DNA of 64,000 nt from an uncultured Flavobacteriaceae bacterium (lineage in GTDB: Bacteria > Bacteroidota > Bacteroidia > Flavobacteriales > Flavobacteriaceae). A program made the translations under genes and the position numbers. The DNA lies in NCBI GenBank assembly GCA_947494325.1, contig CANLUS010000004.1, forward strand, positions 159,321 to 223,320. Reading direction: 5' to 3'. Below the pieces are notes generated by a model, which saw only the letters and a list, made by a program, of their open reading frames with translations, had not been told where the DNA came from and searched no databases. Position 1 is the first letter of the stretch. Each line of letters begins with the position of its first letter. Shown piece by piece: positions 34,930-44,336 of the stretch.

Positions 34930-36135
34930 ATGTCCAAAGACCAAGATAAACATTCTAATCTTCAAGGCGTTTCACGCCTTCTTACTGAAGCAACAATCGG
35001 TATCACCGACTTGGTAGAGGCGATGCACAAAAGAATTGTACATCCGCCAATACTTCCCTCTACACCTATACAACAACTGATTACAAAAATTTCGGGATAT
35101 ACCTATAAAAATATTCGACGAAGTAAGCGCTTTATCGGAAGTGGCGTTGACAAAGCTCTAGGAGCATTGACACCTATCCTAGGAGATTTGAAAGCCACCA
35201 AAGATCGAGATATTATTCGTTCAGTTTTAAACGGCATTCTAGGTGATTATTTAGTGGAAAGAGAAAACCCTCTGCAGATAATCATGCATTGCAGGTACGA
35301 AGGAAAAGTTATTGAGCTAGAAAAAAATGCGCTTAAAAAAATGGTTCCGAAAGGAAGTGAAAATATTATGTTGCTTATACATGGCTCTTGTATGAATGAC
35401 TCACAGTGGACACAAAAAAATCATAATCATGGCACACTGCTAGCGAATGAATTAGACCAAACTGTGCTTTACCTGCGATATAATAGCGGACTACACGTGT
35501 CTACAAATGGCCAAAATTTGAATCGACTCCTAGAAGTACTGATTCAGCAATGGCCCGTTCCTGTCAAAAAATTAACAATTATCGCGCATAGTATGGGCGG
35601 ATTAGTGGCACGAAGTGCGGTATACTACGGACAACAAGAAGAACAGTTATGGTCGATTTTTCTTAAAAAAATGATCTTTTTAGGAACACCGCATCATGGA
35701 GCTCCATTAGAAAAATTGGGTAACTATATAGATGTCATTCTAGAAGCAATTCACTATGCAAAACCCTTCGCTCGATTAGGCAAAATAAGAAGTGCGGGCG
35801 TTACAGATTTACGTTACGGAAATTTGTTAGATGAAGATTGGCAAGAAGATCGATTTGAAATGAAAGGGGATCAGAGACATCATGTGCCTCTCCCCGATCA
35901 AATCACATGTTATAGTATAGCTGGCGTGGCCAGCAAAAAAAAGAAATCAATAACTTCTAAAATGTTAGGCGATACCATGGTACCTGTAACTAGTGCTTTT
36001 GGACAGCATAAAAACAAAGCTAAAAAATTGAACTTTGATGATGGAAATATGTGGATTGCCTATGAGCACACGCACACGGATTTATTGAGTAGCCTAGCGG
36101 TTTACGCCAAAATGAAGGAATGGTTAATGAAATAA
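34930..36135 (+). CDS. Cytoplasmic alpha/beta hydrolase, PGAP1/lipase-like
   Basis: A 401-residue protein without signal peptide. An N-terminal ~140-residue helical extension precedes the hydrolase domain, with oxyanion region MLLIHGSCMNDSQW, nucleophile motif IIAHSMGGLVARS, a probable acid in LGDTMVPVTSAFG and His in YEHTHTDLL. It resembles lipases and PGAP1-like esterases that act on lipids. It is the last gene of a three-gene operon with a VOC protein and a membrane protein. Confidence 0.87.
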   Translation: MSKDQDKHSNLQGVSRLLTEATIGITDLVEAMHKRIVHPPILPSTPIQQLITKISGYTYKNIRRSKRFIGSGVDKALGALTPILGDLKATKDRDIIRSVLNGILGDYLVERENPLQIIMHCRYEGKVIELEKNALKKMVPKGSENIMLLIHGSCMNDSQWTQKNHNHGTLLANELDQTVLYLRYNSGLHVSTNGQNLNRLLEVLIQQWPVPVKKLTIIAHSMGGLVARSAVYYGQQEEQLWSIFLKKMIFLGTPHHGAPLEKLGNYIDVILEAIHYAKPFARLGKIRSAGVTDLRYGNLLDEDWQEDRFEMKGDQRHHVPLPDQITCYSIAGVASKKKKSITSKMLGDTMVPVTSAFGQHKNKAKKLNFDDGNMWIAYEHTHTDLLSSLAVYAKMKEWLMK

Positions 36136-36136
36136 A

Positions 36137-36859
36137 CTACATCTCGTTAAGCAATTGAGTTACCTCTCGTATTGCTCCGTTATAGTTACGTTTATTAGCC
36201 TTGATCATATGACGAGATTCTTCCTGTAATTCAGTGAGCAATTCTCTACCTTCTTCATTCTTTTTGTTATTCAGTAGAAATTTTGCATATATCAAACGTT
36301 CTTCATAATTCGAATTAGGAATATCTATTTGTCGAAATTGCTGGGTTGCTTCTTCCAATCTACTCGTCTTTTCTAATGCCACAGCATATAAAAATTGAGA
36401 GCGCGAAGTTTTGAAATCAAATTTGGTATGAATTCGTTGGGCATAGTTAATTACGTTCTCATAATTCTCTAATTGGGAATATGCTTCTATGAGTCGTTTT
36501 ATAACATGCTGGTCATTCTGAAAACTGGTACGAATAGCATCCTCGTAATGATTGATGGCATTTTTATAGCCACCCATATCAAAATAAGCATCTGCTAGAT
36601 TCACTTTATTTTGAAAAGTATCAGAAAATTCTAGTTTTTTCGCTAAGTCTGAAATTCGTTTAGTCGGATTAATGATAGTCGTAAGTTCTTGCTGTATCTT
36701 GTCCGCATCTCTCCTATTATAAACTTTCAAAATGATATAAATCAAACTTCCCAAAATCGGAATAAAAATAATTAGAAAATACCAGTAAAATTCATTCTTA
36801 TTTCTATACAAATGATAGATACAAAAAGCTTGTAAAGCAACAATTAGATAATAATGCAT
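36137..36859 (-). CDS. Membrane-anchored TPR protein with PLDc_N-like N-terminus
   Basis: Two hydrophobic segments (about 1-18 and 25-45, ending in the polar tail YNRRDADK) resemble the N-terminal membrane module of phospholipase D-like proteins. Residues ~75-235 are tetratricopeptide repeats (NKVNLADAYFDMGGYKNAINH, then IKRLIEAYSQLENYENVI). It is likely a scaffold for envelope proteins. The gene ends two bases from the convergent hydrolase gene. Confidence 0.85.
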   Translation of the reverse strand: MHYYLIVALQAFCIYHLYRNKNEFYWYFLIIFIPILGSLIYIILKVYNRRDADKIQQELTTIINPTKRISDLAKKLEFSDTFQNKVNLADAYFDMGGYKNAINHYEDAIRTSFQNDQHVIKRLIEAYSQLENYENVINYAQRIHTKFDFKTSRSQFLYAVALEKTSRLEEATQQFRQIDIPNSNYEERLIYAKFLLNNKKNEEGRELLTELQEESRHMIKANKRNYNGAIREVTQLLNEM

Positions 36860-36971
36860 TCAGTTAATTTGGGTTTGCAAAGTACTAAAAGTAATTTACA
36901 CTAAATGTAACTGATGCCGACAACCGTACCTTATATCACTATAATTCTTGTTGAAATAACCCGTGACTAAA

Positions 36972-39125
36972 TCACAAATTATCTAATTGGTTTTTTGTTT
37001 TATCGTCGCTGATAGTCCAAAAGAATCCTACAAAAAAGAAACGATCCGAACTTGGTACAATTGCCTGTCTATCGAACATTCCATTAACATCTGGTGTATT
37101 CGAATAATTATAGCCAAACTTGTTTTTAAATCCGAATAAATTAGAAGCAGAAATAAACAATATTTTTTGCTGTGAAATCAGATAACTCCAGTTGAAACTT
37201 ACATTGTTATAGCTTTTAGTTCTCCCGTCCATAAAGACGTTTGAGTTCGGATTATTAAATGGCCTTCCGCTAGCATAATTATAGGTCATCCCTACTTGTG
37301 AACGCAAGCTACTTATCCAATATTTAGTCACTAACGAAGCGTTATGTTTTGTAGCAAAATTTGGCATCACCTCGCTTGGAAAATCTTGAAACTTTCTTTT
37401 GGTATCTAAATATGAATAGGATACCCAATATTGTAAATTTTTAATGTTACGTGTATCTCTCCAGAATAGATCTAAGCCCGAAGCATAACCAAAACCATTA
37501 TTATTGAAATTAGAAAAAGGTCGGTTGAATTCACTATCATATTGCACCAAATCATCGTATTTTTTATAAAATAATTCAGCTCTAAATAATTGATTGTTCT
37601 TTTTATACTGATAGTTCAAAATATAATGCGTCGCCATTTGTAAATCTAGATCTTGGGTAATTTTTAACTCATCATTTTGAGGAGCTTGGTAAAAATTACC
37701 ATACGCCAAAGAGACTTGTGCTCGTTTATTAAATTTATAGGCCAGGGATATTCTCGGAGCTACCGAATATGAATCGAATAAGTCATTATAATTTGCACGA
37801 ACGCCAAACTTACCCGCAAATTTTGAAGAGAAAAAGACATCAGCCTCTGCGAAAGCTGCACTCATCGTATTGGTAAATTTATAGTTAAAATCGATATCAT
37901 TATCCGCCAGACCTTGTTCATCAAAATTAGTAGCCATAATCTCCCCTCCATAGCTTAATTTAAATACATTACTAAATGTATGTTTTACTTTTGCCTTGGC
38001 ATGAAATGACTGTTCTTTGCTAGTCACATCAAGATCATCTAAACCAATTTTCGCAGTACTATTACTATAACTCACTCCAGTTGTAAGTTTGGTGCTATTA
38101 CCTAAAAACCCATCATACGAAGCATTTGTATACCAGTTATTATTTGTTAAATTCAAACGTACCAGGTTATCGAAATTAATATCTTCTTGTGCAACATCAA
38201 AACGAATTCTATCAAAGGCACTATACAACTTTATAAGGCCATTTTTTGTTGTATGACGATACACTGCTTCCCCAGAAATAGATTCGGGTAATTTATTCCA
38301 AACGTTATCATCTGGGACTAATTTATTATATGGAGCCAAATTAATATAGGCTGCATTAATCGTTAAAGCATCCTTCTTCCATTTTTTAGTATGGCCCAAT
38401 CCTGCTCCCAAGGACATAAAAGAAAAATCAGTTTGATTTTGCTTAGGTTCATCGATTGTATTTAATAAAAGTACACTTGACAAAGCATTACCATATTCAG
38501 CTGAATATCCTCCGGTACTAAAGGTAATTCCATCAAATAAAAACGGAGAATATCGACCTCTTGTCGGGGTGTTATTTGCTGTTGGGGTATATGGTTTGAA
38601 GACCTGTAATCCATCAATAAAAACTTGGGTCTCTTCTGCCGTACCTCCACGCACGAATAAGCGTCCATCTTCACCAACCGTTGTTGTTCCGGGTAAAGTT
38701 TGTAAGGCACCTATAAAATCTCCCGCTACTCCGGCTGTTGTTACCACATCTAAAGCATTCATCACTGCAACCTTGGAATTATCACCTGCCTGAAATGAGC
38801 CTGCAGATAACTCAACAGCGTCTAAAGTACTGACATCTGGGTATAAAATAATAGATAGATTTTTTAACGAATCAACAGAAGCAGTCTGGGTGTAAGTTTT
38901 ATAGGCCAAATAAGAAATTACTAATGTTACAGAGCCCTCTTCATCCGTAGTGAATGAAAATTTACCTTCACTGTTGGTCGTTGCACCATCATAGGTATTC
39001 GCTAAATAAACATTGGCATTGGTTATAGGTTGATTCTTTTTTGTTTTTACAGTTCCCGAAACAGTAGTTTGAGCCGTTATTTGAAGAGTAAAACATAGTA
39101 ATATAAGTGTCGTAAATAGTTTCAT
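36972..39125 (-). CDS. TonB-dependent receptor with CarboxypepD_reg N-terminal domain
   Basis: The signal peptide ends at about residue 19 (TAQTT). A carboxypeptidase-regulatory-like domain (about 20-95) is followed by the plug (DGRLFVRGGTAEETQVFIDG, about 150-170) and a beta-barrel to the C-terminus (FFVGFFWTIS before the Asp-rich tail). At 717 residues it is of medium size; no SusD partner lies next to it, so it more likely imports metals or siderophores than glycans. The start region includes a 12-base perfect palindrome, GCAAATATTTGC (39143-39154). Confidence 0.93.
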   Translation of the reverse strand: MKLFTTLILLCFTLQITAQTTVSGTVKTKKNQPITNANVYLANTYDGATTNSEGKFSFTTDEEGSVTLVISYLAYKTYTQTASVDSLKNLSIILYPDVSTLDAVELSAGSFQAGDNSKVAVMNALDVVTTAGVAGDFIGALQTLPGTTTVGEDGRLFVRGGTAEETQVFIDGLQVFKPYTPTANNTPTRGRYSPFLFDGITFSTGGYSAEYGNALSSVLLLNTIDEPKQNQTDFSFMSLGAGLGHTKKWKKDALTINAAYINLAPYNKLVPDDNVWNKLPESISGEAVYRHTTKNGLIKLYSAFDRIRFDVAQEDINFDNLVRLNLTNNNWYTNASYDGFLGNSTKLTTGVSYSNSTAKIGLDDLDVTSKEQSFHAKAKVKHTFSNVFKLSYGGEIMATNFDEQGLADNDIDFNYKFTNTMSAAFAEADVFFSSKFAGKFGVRANYNDLFDSYSVAPRISLAYKFNKRAQVSLAYGNFYQAPQNDELKITQDLDLQMATHYILNYQYKKNNQLFRAELFYKKYDDLVQYDSEFNRPFSNFNNNGFGYASGLDLFWRDTRNIKNLQYWVSYSYLDTKRKFQDFPSEVMPNFATKHNASLVTKYWISSLRSQVGMTYNYASGRPFNNPNSNVFMDGRTKSYNNVSFNWSYLISQQKILFISASNLFGFKNKFGYNYSNTPDVNGMFDRQAIVPSSDRFFFVGFFWTISDDKTKNQLDNL

Positions 39126-39142
39126 TAGTTATTATTTATGAT

Positions 39143-39154
39143 GCAAATATTTGC
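39143..39154. promoter_or_regulatory. Perfect palindrome upstream of the TonB receptor
   Basis: GCAAATATTTGC is a perfect 12-base palindrome 18 bases before the TonB receptor start. The position fits a repressor site, but palindromes of this AT-rich composition can arise by chance. Confidence 0.3.
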
Positions 39155-39262
39155 TAGTTTCCAAGTTTTACATAAAAAGAAATACTGAAATGTAATTTTT
39201 TGGGGATGAATTGTTATTTTGTTTATCTTTCAACAACACAATCGACAAATCGTTTATTAATT

Positions 39263-40306
39263 ATGAGAATTGTTAAGAGAATCATCATCATCTTAGTTGT
39301 AGCACTTCTTATTTTTGTTGCTCATGTTTTTGTTTCTACTGGGTATTTTAGATCTATTGAAAATTCGTTTGACGGAACCATCGTAAAACGTATTAATTTA
39401 GCTGGAGCTGAAGATATAATGTTGAATAATGAGGAGGGATATGCCTTAATATCTGCTACCGCTCGTAAAGGTTTACCAAATGATGAAGAAGAATTTGGCG
39501 GTCTGTATCTACTTGACCTCAAAGATGAAATGTTCGCCTTAAAAAAGCTAACTACTAATTTCAAGCAGTCATTTGCTCCACATGGAATCTCTATGTTCAA
39601 AACTGATAGCACTTATAAAGTAATGGCTATCAACCATACACCTCAAAAACACTCCATAGAGATCTTTAGATTGGATAAAGAAACCCTTGTTCATGAAAAA
39701 ACATTGATAGATGAAACAATCTTTAGTCCTAACGATGTGGTAATGATCGACGAAAATAAATTTTACTTTACCAATGATCATAAATATACAGATGGATTTG
39801 GTAGGCTCTTAGAGGATTACGGAGGACTCGCCATTTCAAATGTTATTTATTTTGACGGAGAAAATTATCGAGAAGTTGCCGACGGAATCGCCTATGCGAA
39901 TGGTATTAACTATGATTCGAAACGTAATTTGTTATATGTGGCTTCTCCAAGAAAATTTTTAGTAAAAGTTTATAAACGTTCAGAAGATGGGTCTTTAACC
40001 TTTATAGAAAATATTGACTGTGGGACCGGAGTTGACAATATAGAACTTGATAATGAAGGTCATTTATGGATTGGTGCCCATCCTAATTTGCTAAGGTTTG
40101 CAGCGTATGCTAAGGGTAAAAAGAAAACTGCTCCTTCTGAAATTATTAAAATTGACTACCGTGATACCAATGATTACGACATTGAAATAATCTATATAGA
40201 AGATGGAAAAAATATGTCGGCTTCTACAGTCGCAGTACCTTATAAGGATTTGATCATTACAGGTAACGTTATGGATCCTAACTTTTTGGTTCTAAAACGT
40301 AATTGA
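39263..40306 (+). CDS. Paraoxonase (PON)/arylesterase-family protein, membrane-anchored
   Basis: An N-terminal hydrophobic segment (about 5-25) precedes a six-bladed propeller with PON-type signatures. GAEDIMLNNEEGYALIS matches the E53/D54 calcium region of PON1, PHGISMF the His115 region and NDVVMIDENKFYFTNDH the Asn168 region. ADGIAYANGIN matches Asn224 and GVDNIELDNEGHLWIGAHPN matches Asp269/Asn270. All expected calcium ligands are thus present, so a lactonase or arylesterase is likely. The start at 39263 is preferred to an earlier ATG at 39200, because a TATCTTTC box lies between them. Confidence 0.87.
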   Translation: MRIVKRIIIILVVALLIFVAHVFVSTGYFRSIENSFDGTIVKRINLAGAEDIMLNNEEGYALISATARKGLPNDEEEFGGLYLLDLKDEMFALKKLTTNFKQSFAPHGISMFKTDSTYKVMAINHTPQKHSIEIFRLDKETLVHEKTLIDETIFSPNDVVMIDENKFYFTNDHKYTDGFGRLLEDYGGLAISNVIYFDGENYREVADGIAYANGINYDSKRNLLYVASPRKFLVKVYKRSEDGSLTFIENIDCGTGVDNIELDNEGHLWIGAHPNLLRFAAYAKGKKKTAPSEIIKIDYRDTNDYDIEIIYIEDGKNMSASTVAVPYKDLIITGNVMDPNFLVLKRN

Positions 40307-40381
40307 TACACTTTGTACAATGTTTATTTGATTTTAATAGAAAAATAGCGACCTTAGAGTGCTCTACGTAAACGTGTTATC

Positions 40382-41578
40382 ATGAAAAAACCTATAATTC
40401 CATTTGATTCAAGAAGAAACTTTGTGAAAAATAGTATCAAGGCGACTGCCTTGCTACCTTTAACAGGAATGGGATTACACGGATTTGCCCAAGAGCTTTC
40501 TAAAACCGCCGCTTCTAAAAATTTAAATAGATCAAAATCACTGAAGATTTTAATTTTGGGAGGAACAAGCTTTATCGGACCTCATCAAATTGCCTATGCT
40601 TTGCAAAGAGGTCATCAAATTACAACTTTTACAAGAGGCAAAACTGTTCCTACTATTTATAAAAAGCAATTTGAGAAAGTTGAAGAACTTATTGGAGATC
40701 GGGAAAACAATTTGAAGGCTTTGGAGGGTCGAAAATGGGACGTTGTTATTGACAATTCTGGACGCCAAATTGAATGGACAAAAGCAACTGCCAAATTACT
40801 AAAAGACAACGTAGGTATGTATGTATACGTTTCTTCCGTGAGTGTGTTTTATCCTTATTACAAGGCAAATCTTACTGAAGAAATGCCTTTAGTTCTTAAA
40901 GTCCCAGAGAATTTAGAAGATGAGGATGAGAAATACACCTATGATTATGGTGTTATGAAAGCCAATTCAGAAATTGCTGCTCGTACTATTTTTGGTCAAG
41001 ATAAAACCATTATAATTCGGCCTACCTTTATGACAGGACCAGCTGATAGAACAAATCGATTTTTATACTGGCCAACTCAATTGCCAAAAGGTGGTGAGGT
41101 CATTGTTCCTGGTAAAAAGAAAGACCCTGTTCAATTCATAGATGTGCGTGATGTTGCTGAATGGATGATACGCTTAATAGAGAACAAAAATTCGGGTACT
41201 TATAATGCCGTAGGTCCTTCTGCTACAATGACCATACACGAATTCGCTGATGCTGCGAATAAAGTCTTTGATACAAAGGCACATCTGGTGTACTGCGACG
41301 ACTATAAGTTTCTTAAAGAAAATCGTTTACGATATTCTATGCCCTGGATTCTTGACAGTAAAAAATTTCATGGAATTTCACGTGTGAGTCAGGTAAAATC
41401 TATGAAAAATGGTTTGACCTATCGACCACTGGCGACTACAATGAAAGACACACATGATTGGTGGTTTTCTGATGCAATTGATGACGAACGTCGACAATCA
41501 TTTGAAACTGATAGTAACGAGTTACATAACAGACAAAAATCGCTGTTAGAAAAGTGGAAAAAATACAATTCAAAATAA
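40382..41578 (+). CDS. Tat-signal NAD-dependent epimerase/dehydratase-family protein
   Basis: The N-terminus has a twin-arginine motif (SRRNFVKNS) followed by a hydrophobic stretch ending GFAQ, a Tat export signal. The Rossmann part starts ILILGGTSFIGPHQIAYALQ and continues to an extended-SDR catalytic site YDYGVMKAN (Y-x-x-x-K). Similar to CSP41-type atypical SDRs. A folded dinucleotide-bound enzyme is a suitable Tat cargo. It starts a block of four genes with a VOC protein and a Tat-signal aminotransferase. Confidence 0.87.
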   Translation: MKKPIIPFDSRRNFVKNSIKATALLPLTGMGLHGFAQELSKTAASKNLNRSKSLKILILGGTSFIGPHQIAYALQRGHQITTFTRGKTVPTIYKKQFEKVEELIGDRENNLKALEGRKWDVVIDNSGRQIEWTKATAKLLKDNVGMYVYVSSVSVFYPYYKANLTEEMPLVLKVPENLEDEDEKYTYDYGVMKANSEIAARTIFGQDKTIIIRPTFMTGPADRTNRFLYWPTQLPKGGEVIVPGKKKDPVQFIDVRDVAEWMIRLIENKNSGTYNAVGPSATMTIHEFADAANKVFDTKAHLVYCDDYKFLKENRLRYSMPWILDSKKFHGISRVSQVKSMKNGLTYRPLATTMKDTHDWWFSDAIDDERRQSFETDSNELHNRQKSLLEKWKKYNSK

Positions 41579-41593
41579 AATAAAACGACACAT

Positions 41594-41965
41594 ATGAAAT
41601 TAGGTGCCTTTTCAATAAGTTTATCCGTTAAGGATATCCATGCCTCCAAAAAGTTCTATGAAACTCTTGGGTTCAAGGAATTTGCAGGGAGTTTAGAACA
41701 AAATTATCTAATTATGAAAAATGAAACATCTATTATAGGTTTGTTTCAAGGAATGTTCGAAAACAATATTATAACTTTTAACCCTGGTTGGGATCACAAT
41801 GCCCAAAACCTTGAAAATTTCGATGACGTTAGAGACATTCAAAAACACTTAATTCAGCAAGGTGTGGAGATAGAAAATAAAGCTGACGAAAGTACATCAG
41901 GCCCTGCGAATTTAATTGTAACTGATCCTGATGGAAATGCTATTCTGTTAGATCAGCATGTATAA
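41594..41965 (+). CDS. VOC family (glyoxalase-fold) protein
   Basis: A single 123-residue VOC domain: FSISLSVKDIHASKKFYETLGFKEF at the start and VTDPDGNAILLDQH at the end. It lacks an export signal. Its function is unknown. The gene follows the Tat-signal SDR by 15 bases and precedes the aminotransferase by 21 bases, so the three are probably co-transcribed. Confidence 0.9.
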   Translation: MKLGAFSISLSVKDIHASKKFYETLGFKEFAGSLEQNYLIMKNETSIIGLFQGMFENNIITFNPGWDHNAQNLENFDDVRDIQKHLIQQGVEIENKADESTSGPANLIVTDPDGNAILLDQHV

Positions 41966-41986
41966 ATTCTATTTAAATAAAAAAGT

Positions 41987-43087
41987 ATGGAAAATAGACG
42001 CACATGGTTAAAGAAAATAGGTTTAGGAACTTTAGGCTTAGGTATGAGTCAATATCCTTCTTTTGCCCAACCAATAACTCGAGATTATCCTAAGAATCTT
42101 GATACCAATACCATTTTTTTAAATGCTAATGAGAATCCGTATGGCCCTTCTCCCTTAGCGCGTGTTGCTATGGCGGAAAGTGTAAACCTTAGCAATAGAT
42201 ATGGCTGGTCTACAACCTCAAAACTTGTTGTTGAACTTGCTAAAAAAAATAACCTAAGCAAGGATCATATTACGTTAGACGCAGGTTCGACAAAAATTTT
42301 AAACCTAGCTCTTTTATATACAGCGTTGAAAAAAGGTAGTTTTGTCATGGCCGATAACACTTTTGATTTTTGGACTTCGCCTGCGAAGGCTTTAGGACTG
42401 CGCGAAATTAAAGTGCCCCTTACTTCTGATAAAAAACATGATCTAAAAGCAATGCTCAATGCCATAGAACCCGATACACGTATGATCTATGTTTGTAACC
42501 CTAATAATCCAACTGGAACCATTTGTGAACGCAATGCATTGATATCTTTTATTGAAGAGGCCTCAAAAAAAGTATTGGTATTAGTAGATGAAGCATATAT
42601 TGATTTGACCAAAGAGGAGTCGATAAGCCCATTAGTTCAAAGAACTAAAAACTTAATTATTGCGAGAACTTTTTCAAAAATGCATGGATTAGCGGGCGCC
42701 AGGATAGGATATGCCTTGGCACATGAAGCGACAATTAAACAACTAAAAAGTCTACAATCTTGGTCTAATGGAAGTCTTAGTGTTGTTTCCAAGGCCGCCG
42801 CTCTTGCATCTTTAAAAGACACACCTTTTCACAAAAAAGTTTATGACCTGAATGATGCAGCTAGAGCCTATACTATTGAACAGTTTGAGCGATTGAATAT
42901 TAAATGCATTCCTTCGCATTCGAATTTTCTATATTTTTCACTAGCCAACTATGAAAAAGATTTCTTCGAGCAGTTAGAAGAACATGATATTCTTGGTACA
43001 CGAATTTATGAGAATGACGGACAATGGTCTAGAATTACCATTGGTACCATTGATGAAATGAAAACATTGGTGAAGGCACTGTCATAG
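41987..43087 (+). CDS. Tat-signal PLP aminotransferase, histidinol-phosphate type
   Basis: A twin-arginine start (NRRTWLKKIGLGTLGLG, then FAQ) shows Tat export. The fold-type I aminotransferase domain has NANENPYGPSPL, ICNPNNPTG-like VCNPNNPTG, LVDEAYIDL and RTFSKMHGLAGARIGY with the PLP-binding Lys in FSK. It is of the HisC subclass, but the export signal argues against a role in histidine synthesis. The adjacent Tat-signal SDR may work on the same extracellular substrate. A bidirectional terminator follows. Confidence 0.9.
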   Translation: MENRRTWLKKIGLGTLGLGMSQYPSFAQPITRDYPKNLDTNTIFLNANENPYGPSPLARVAMAESVNLSNRYGWSTTSKLVVELAKKNNLSKDHITLDAGSTKILNLALLYTALKKGSFVMADNTFDFWTSPAKALGLREIKVPLTSDKKHDLKAMLNAIEPDTRMIYVCNPNNPTGTICERNALISFIEEASKKVLVLVDEAYIDLTKEESISPLVQRTKNLIIARTFSKMHGLAGARIGYALAHEATIKQLKSLQSWSNGSLSVVSKAAALASLKDTPFHKKVYDLNDAARAYTIEQFERLNIKCIPSHSNFLYFSLANYEKDFFEQLEEHDILGTRIYENDGQWSRITIGTIDEMKTLVKALS

Positions 43088-43101
43088 AAGCACCTTAACA
43101 C

Positions 43102-43133
43102 AAAAAAACCTGAAGCAATCTTCAGGTTTTTTT
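43102..43133. terminator. Bidirectional intrinsic terminator
   Basis: A7, then CCTGAAG (43109-43115), loop CAAT, CTTCAGG (43120-43126) and T7. The symmetric stem with A- and T-tails ends both the aminotransferase gene (plus) and the FAS1 lipoprotein gene (minus). Confidence 0.9.
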
Positions 43134-43154
43134 GTTTCTGCATTTGATTATGTC

Positions 43155-44336
43155 CTAAGACGATGGTGGAATCAAAACACCATTGATTACATGTACAATT
43201 CCGTTTGAAGCCTCAATATTCGCAGTTGTAACCGTAATGTGACCGTTCAAGATGACATCTCCATGAACTAATTCTATCGTAACCTCATCTCCTTGAACAG
43301 TAGTCACAGTTTTCTTTTCTACCAAATCGGTTCCTGTGAACTTTCCTGCCGCCACATGATATAACAATACTTCTTTTAAGGCATCCCCTTCAGGTAAGGC
43401 ACTTAAAGCATTGAATGCCGCATTAGTAGGTGCGAACACTGTAAACGGTCCTTCTCCTTGTAAAGTCTCTACTAATTTGGCTGTTCCCAACGCACTAACC
43501 AAAGTTGAAAAATCAGAATTTCCTGTTGCGATATCTACAATTGATGGTAACTGAGAGCTTGGCGGAATCAAAACACTATTAATCACATGTACAATTCCAT
43601 TCGCAGCCTCAATATTTGGTCCTGTTACAGTTATCGATCCGTTTAAGACCACATTACCGTCAACTAATTCAATTGTAACTTCTTCTCCTTGTAAGGTCGC
43701 AACTGTTTTTTTCTCAACTAAATCTGCTCCTGTAAACTTACCAGCAGCCACGTGATATAACAACACCTCTTTTAAGGCATCTCCAGAAGGTACAGCATCT
43801 AAGGCTTTAAAAGCTTCATTTGTAGGTGCAAATACGGTAAAAGGGCCATCACCTTGTAAAGTTTCTACTAAATTTGCAGCCGTTAATGCATCTACCAATG
43901 TAGAAAAATCAGAATTTCCGGTTGCGATTTCCACAATTGAAGGAAGTTGCGGACTTGGCGGAATCAAAACTCCGTTAATTACGTGAACAATACCATTTGA
44001 CGCCTCGATATTGGCTCCTGTTACTGTTATTGATCCGTTTAAAACTACCTTATCATCTATAAGTTCAATTGTTACCTCTTCACCTTGTACAGTTGTGACC
44101 GTTTTCTTTTCTACTAAATCTGTTCCTGTAAATTTACCTGCAGCTACGTGATATAATAATACCTCTTTTAAGGCCGCTCCAGAAGGAACGGCATCTAAAG
44201 CTTCAAAAGCAGCGTTTGTTGGCGCAAAAACAGTAAACGGGCCATCTCCTTGCAAAGTTTCTACTAAGTCAGCTGCACTCAATGCTCCAACCAATGTTGA
44301 AAAATCTGGATTTCCTGTAGCAATATCTACAATCGA
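43155..44336 (-). repeat. Three near-identical intragenic FAS1 repeats
   Basis: Units of about 396 bases (132 residues) start near 44336, 43940 and 43544. They differ by few residues, such as NAAFEALDAVPSGAAL against NEAFKALDAVPSGDAL. This points to recent tandem duplication and a site prone to copy-number change. Confidence 0.8.
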
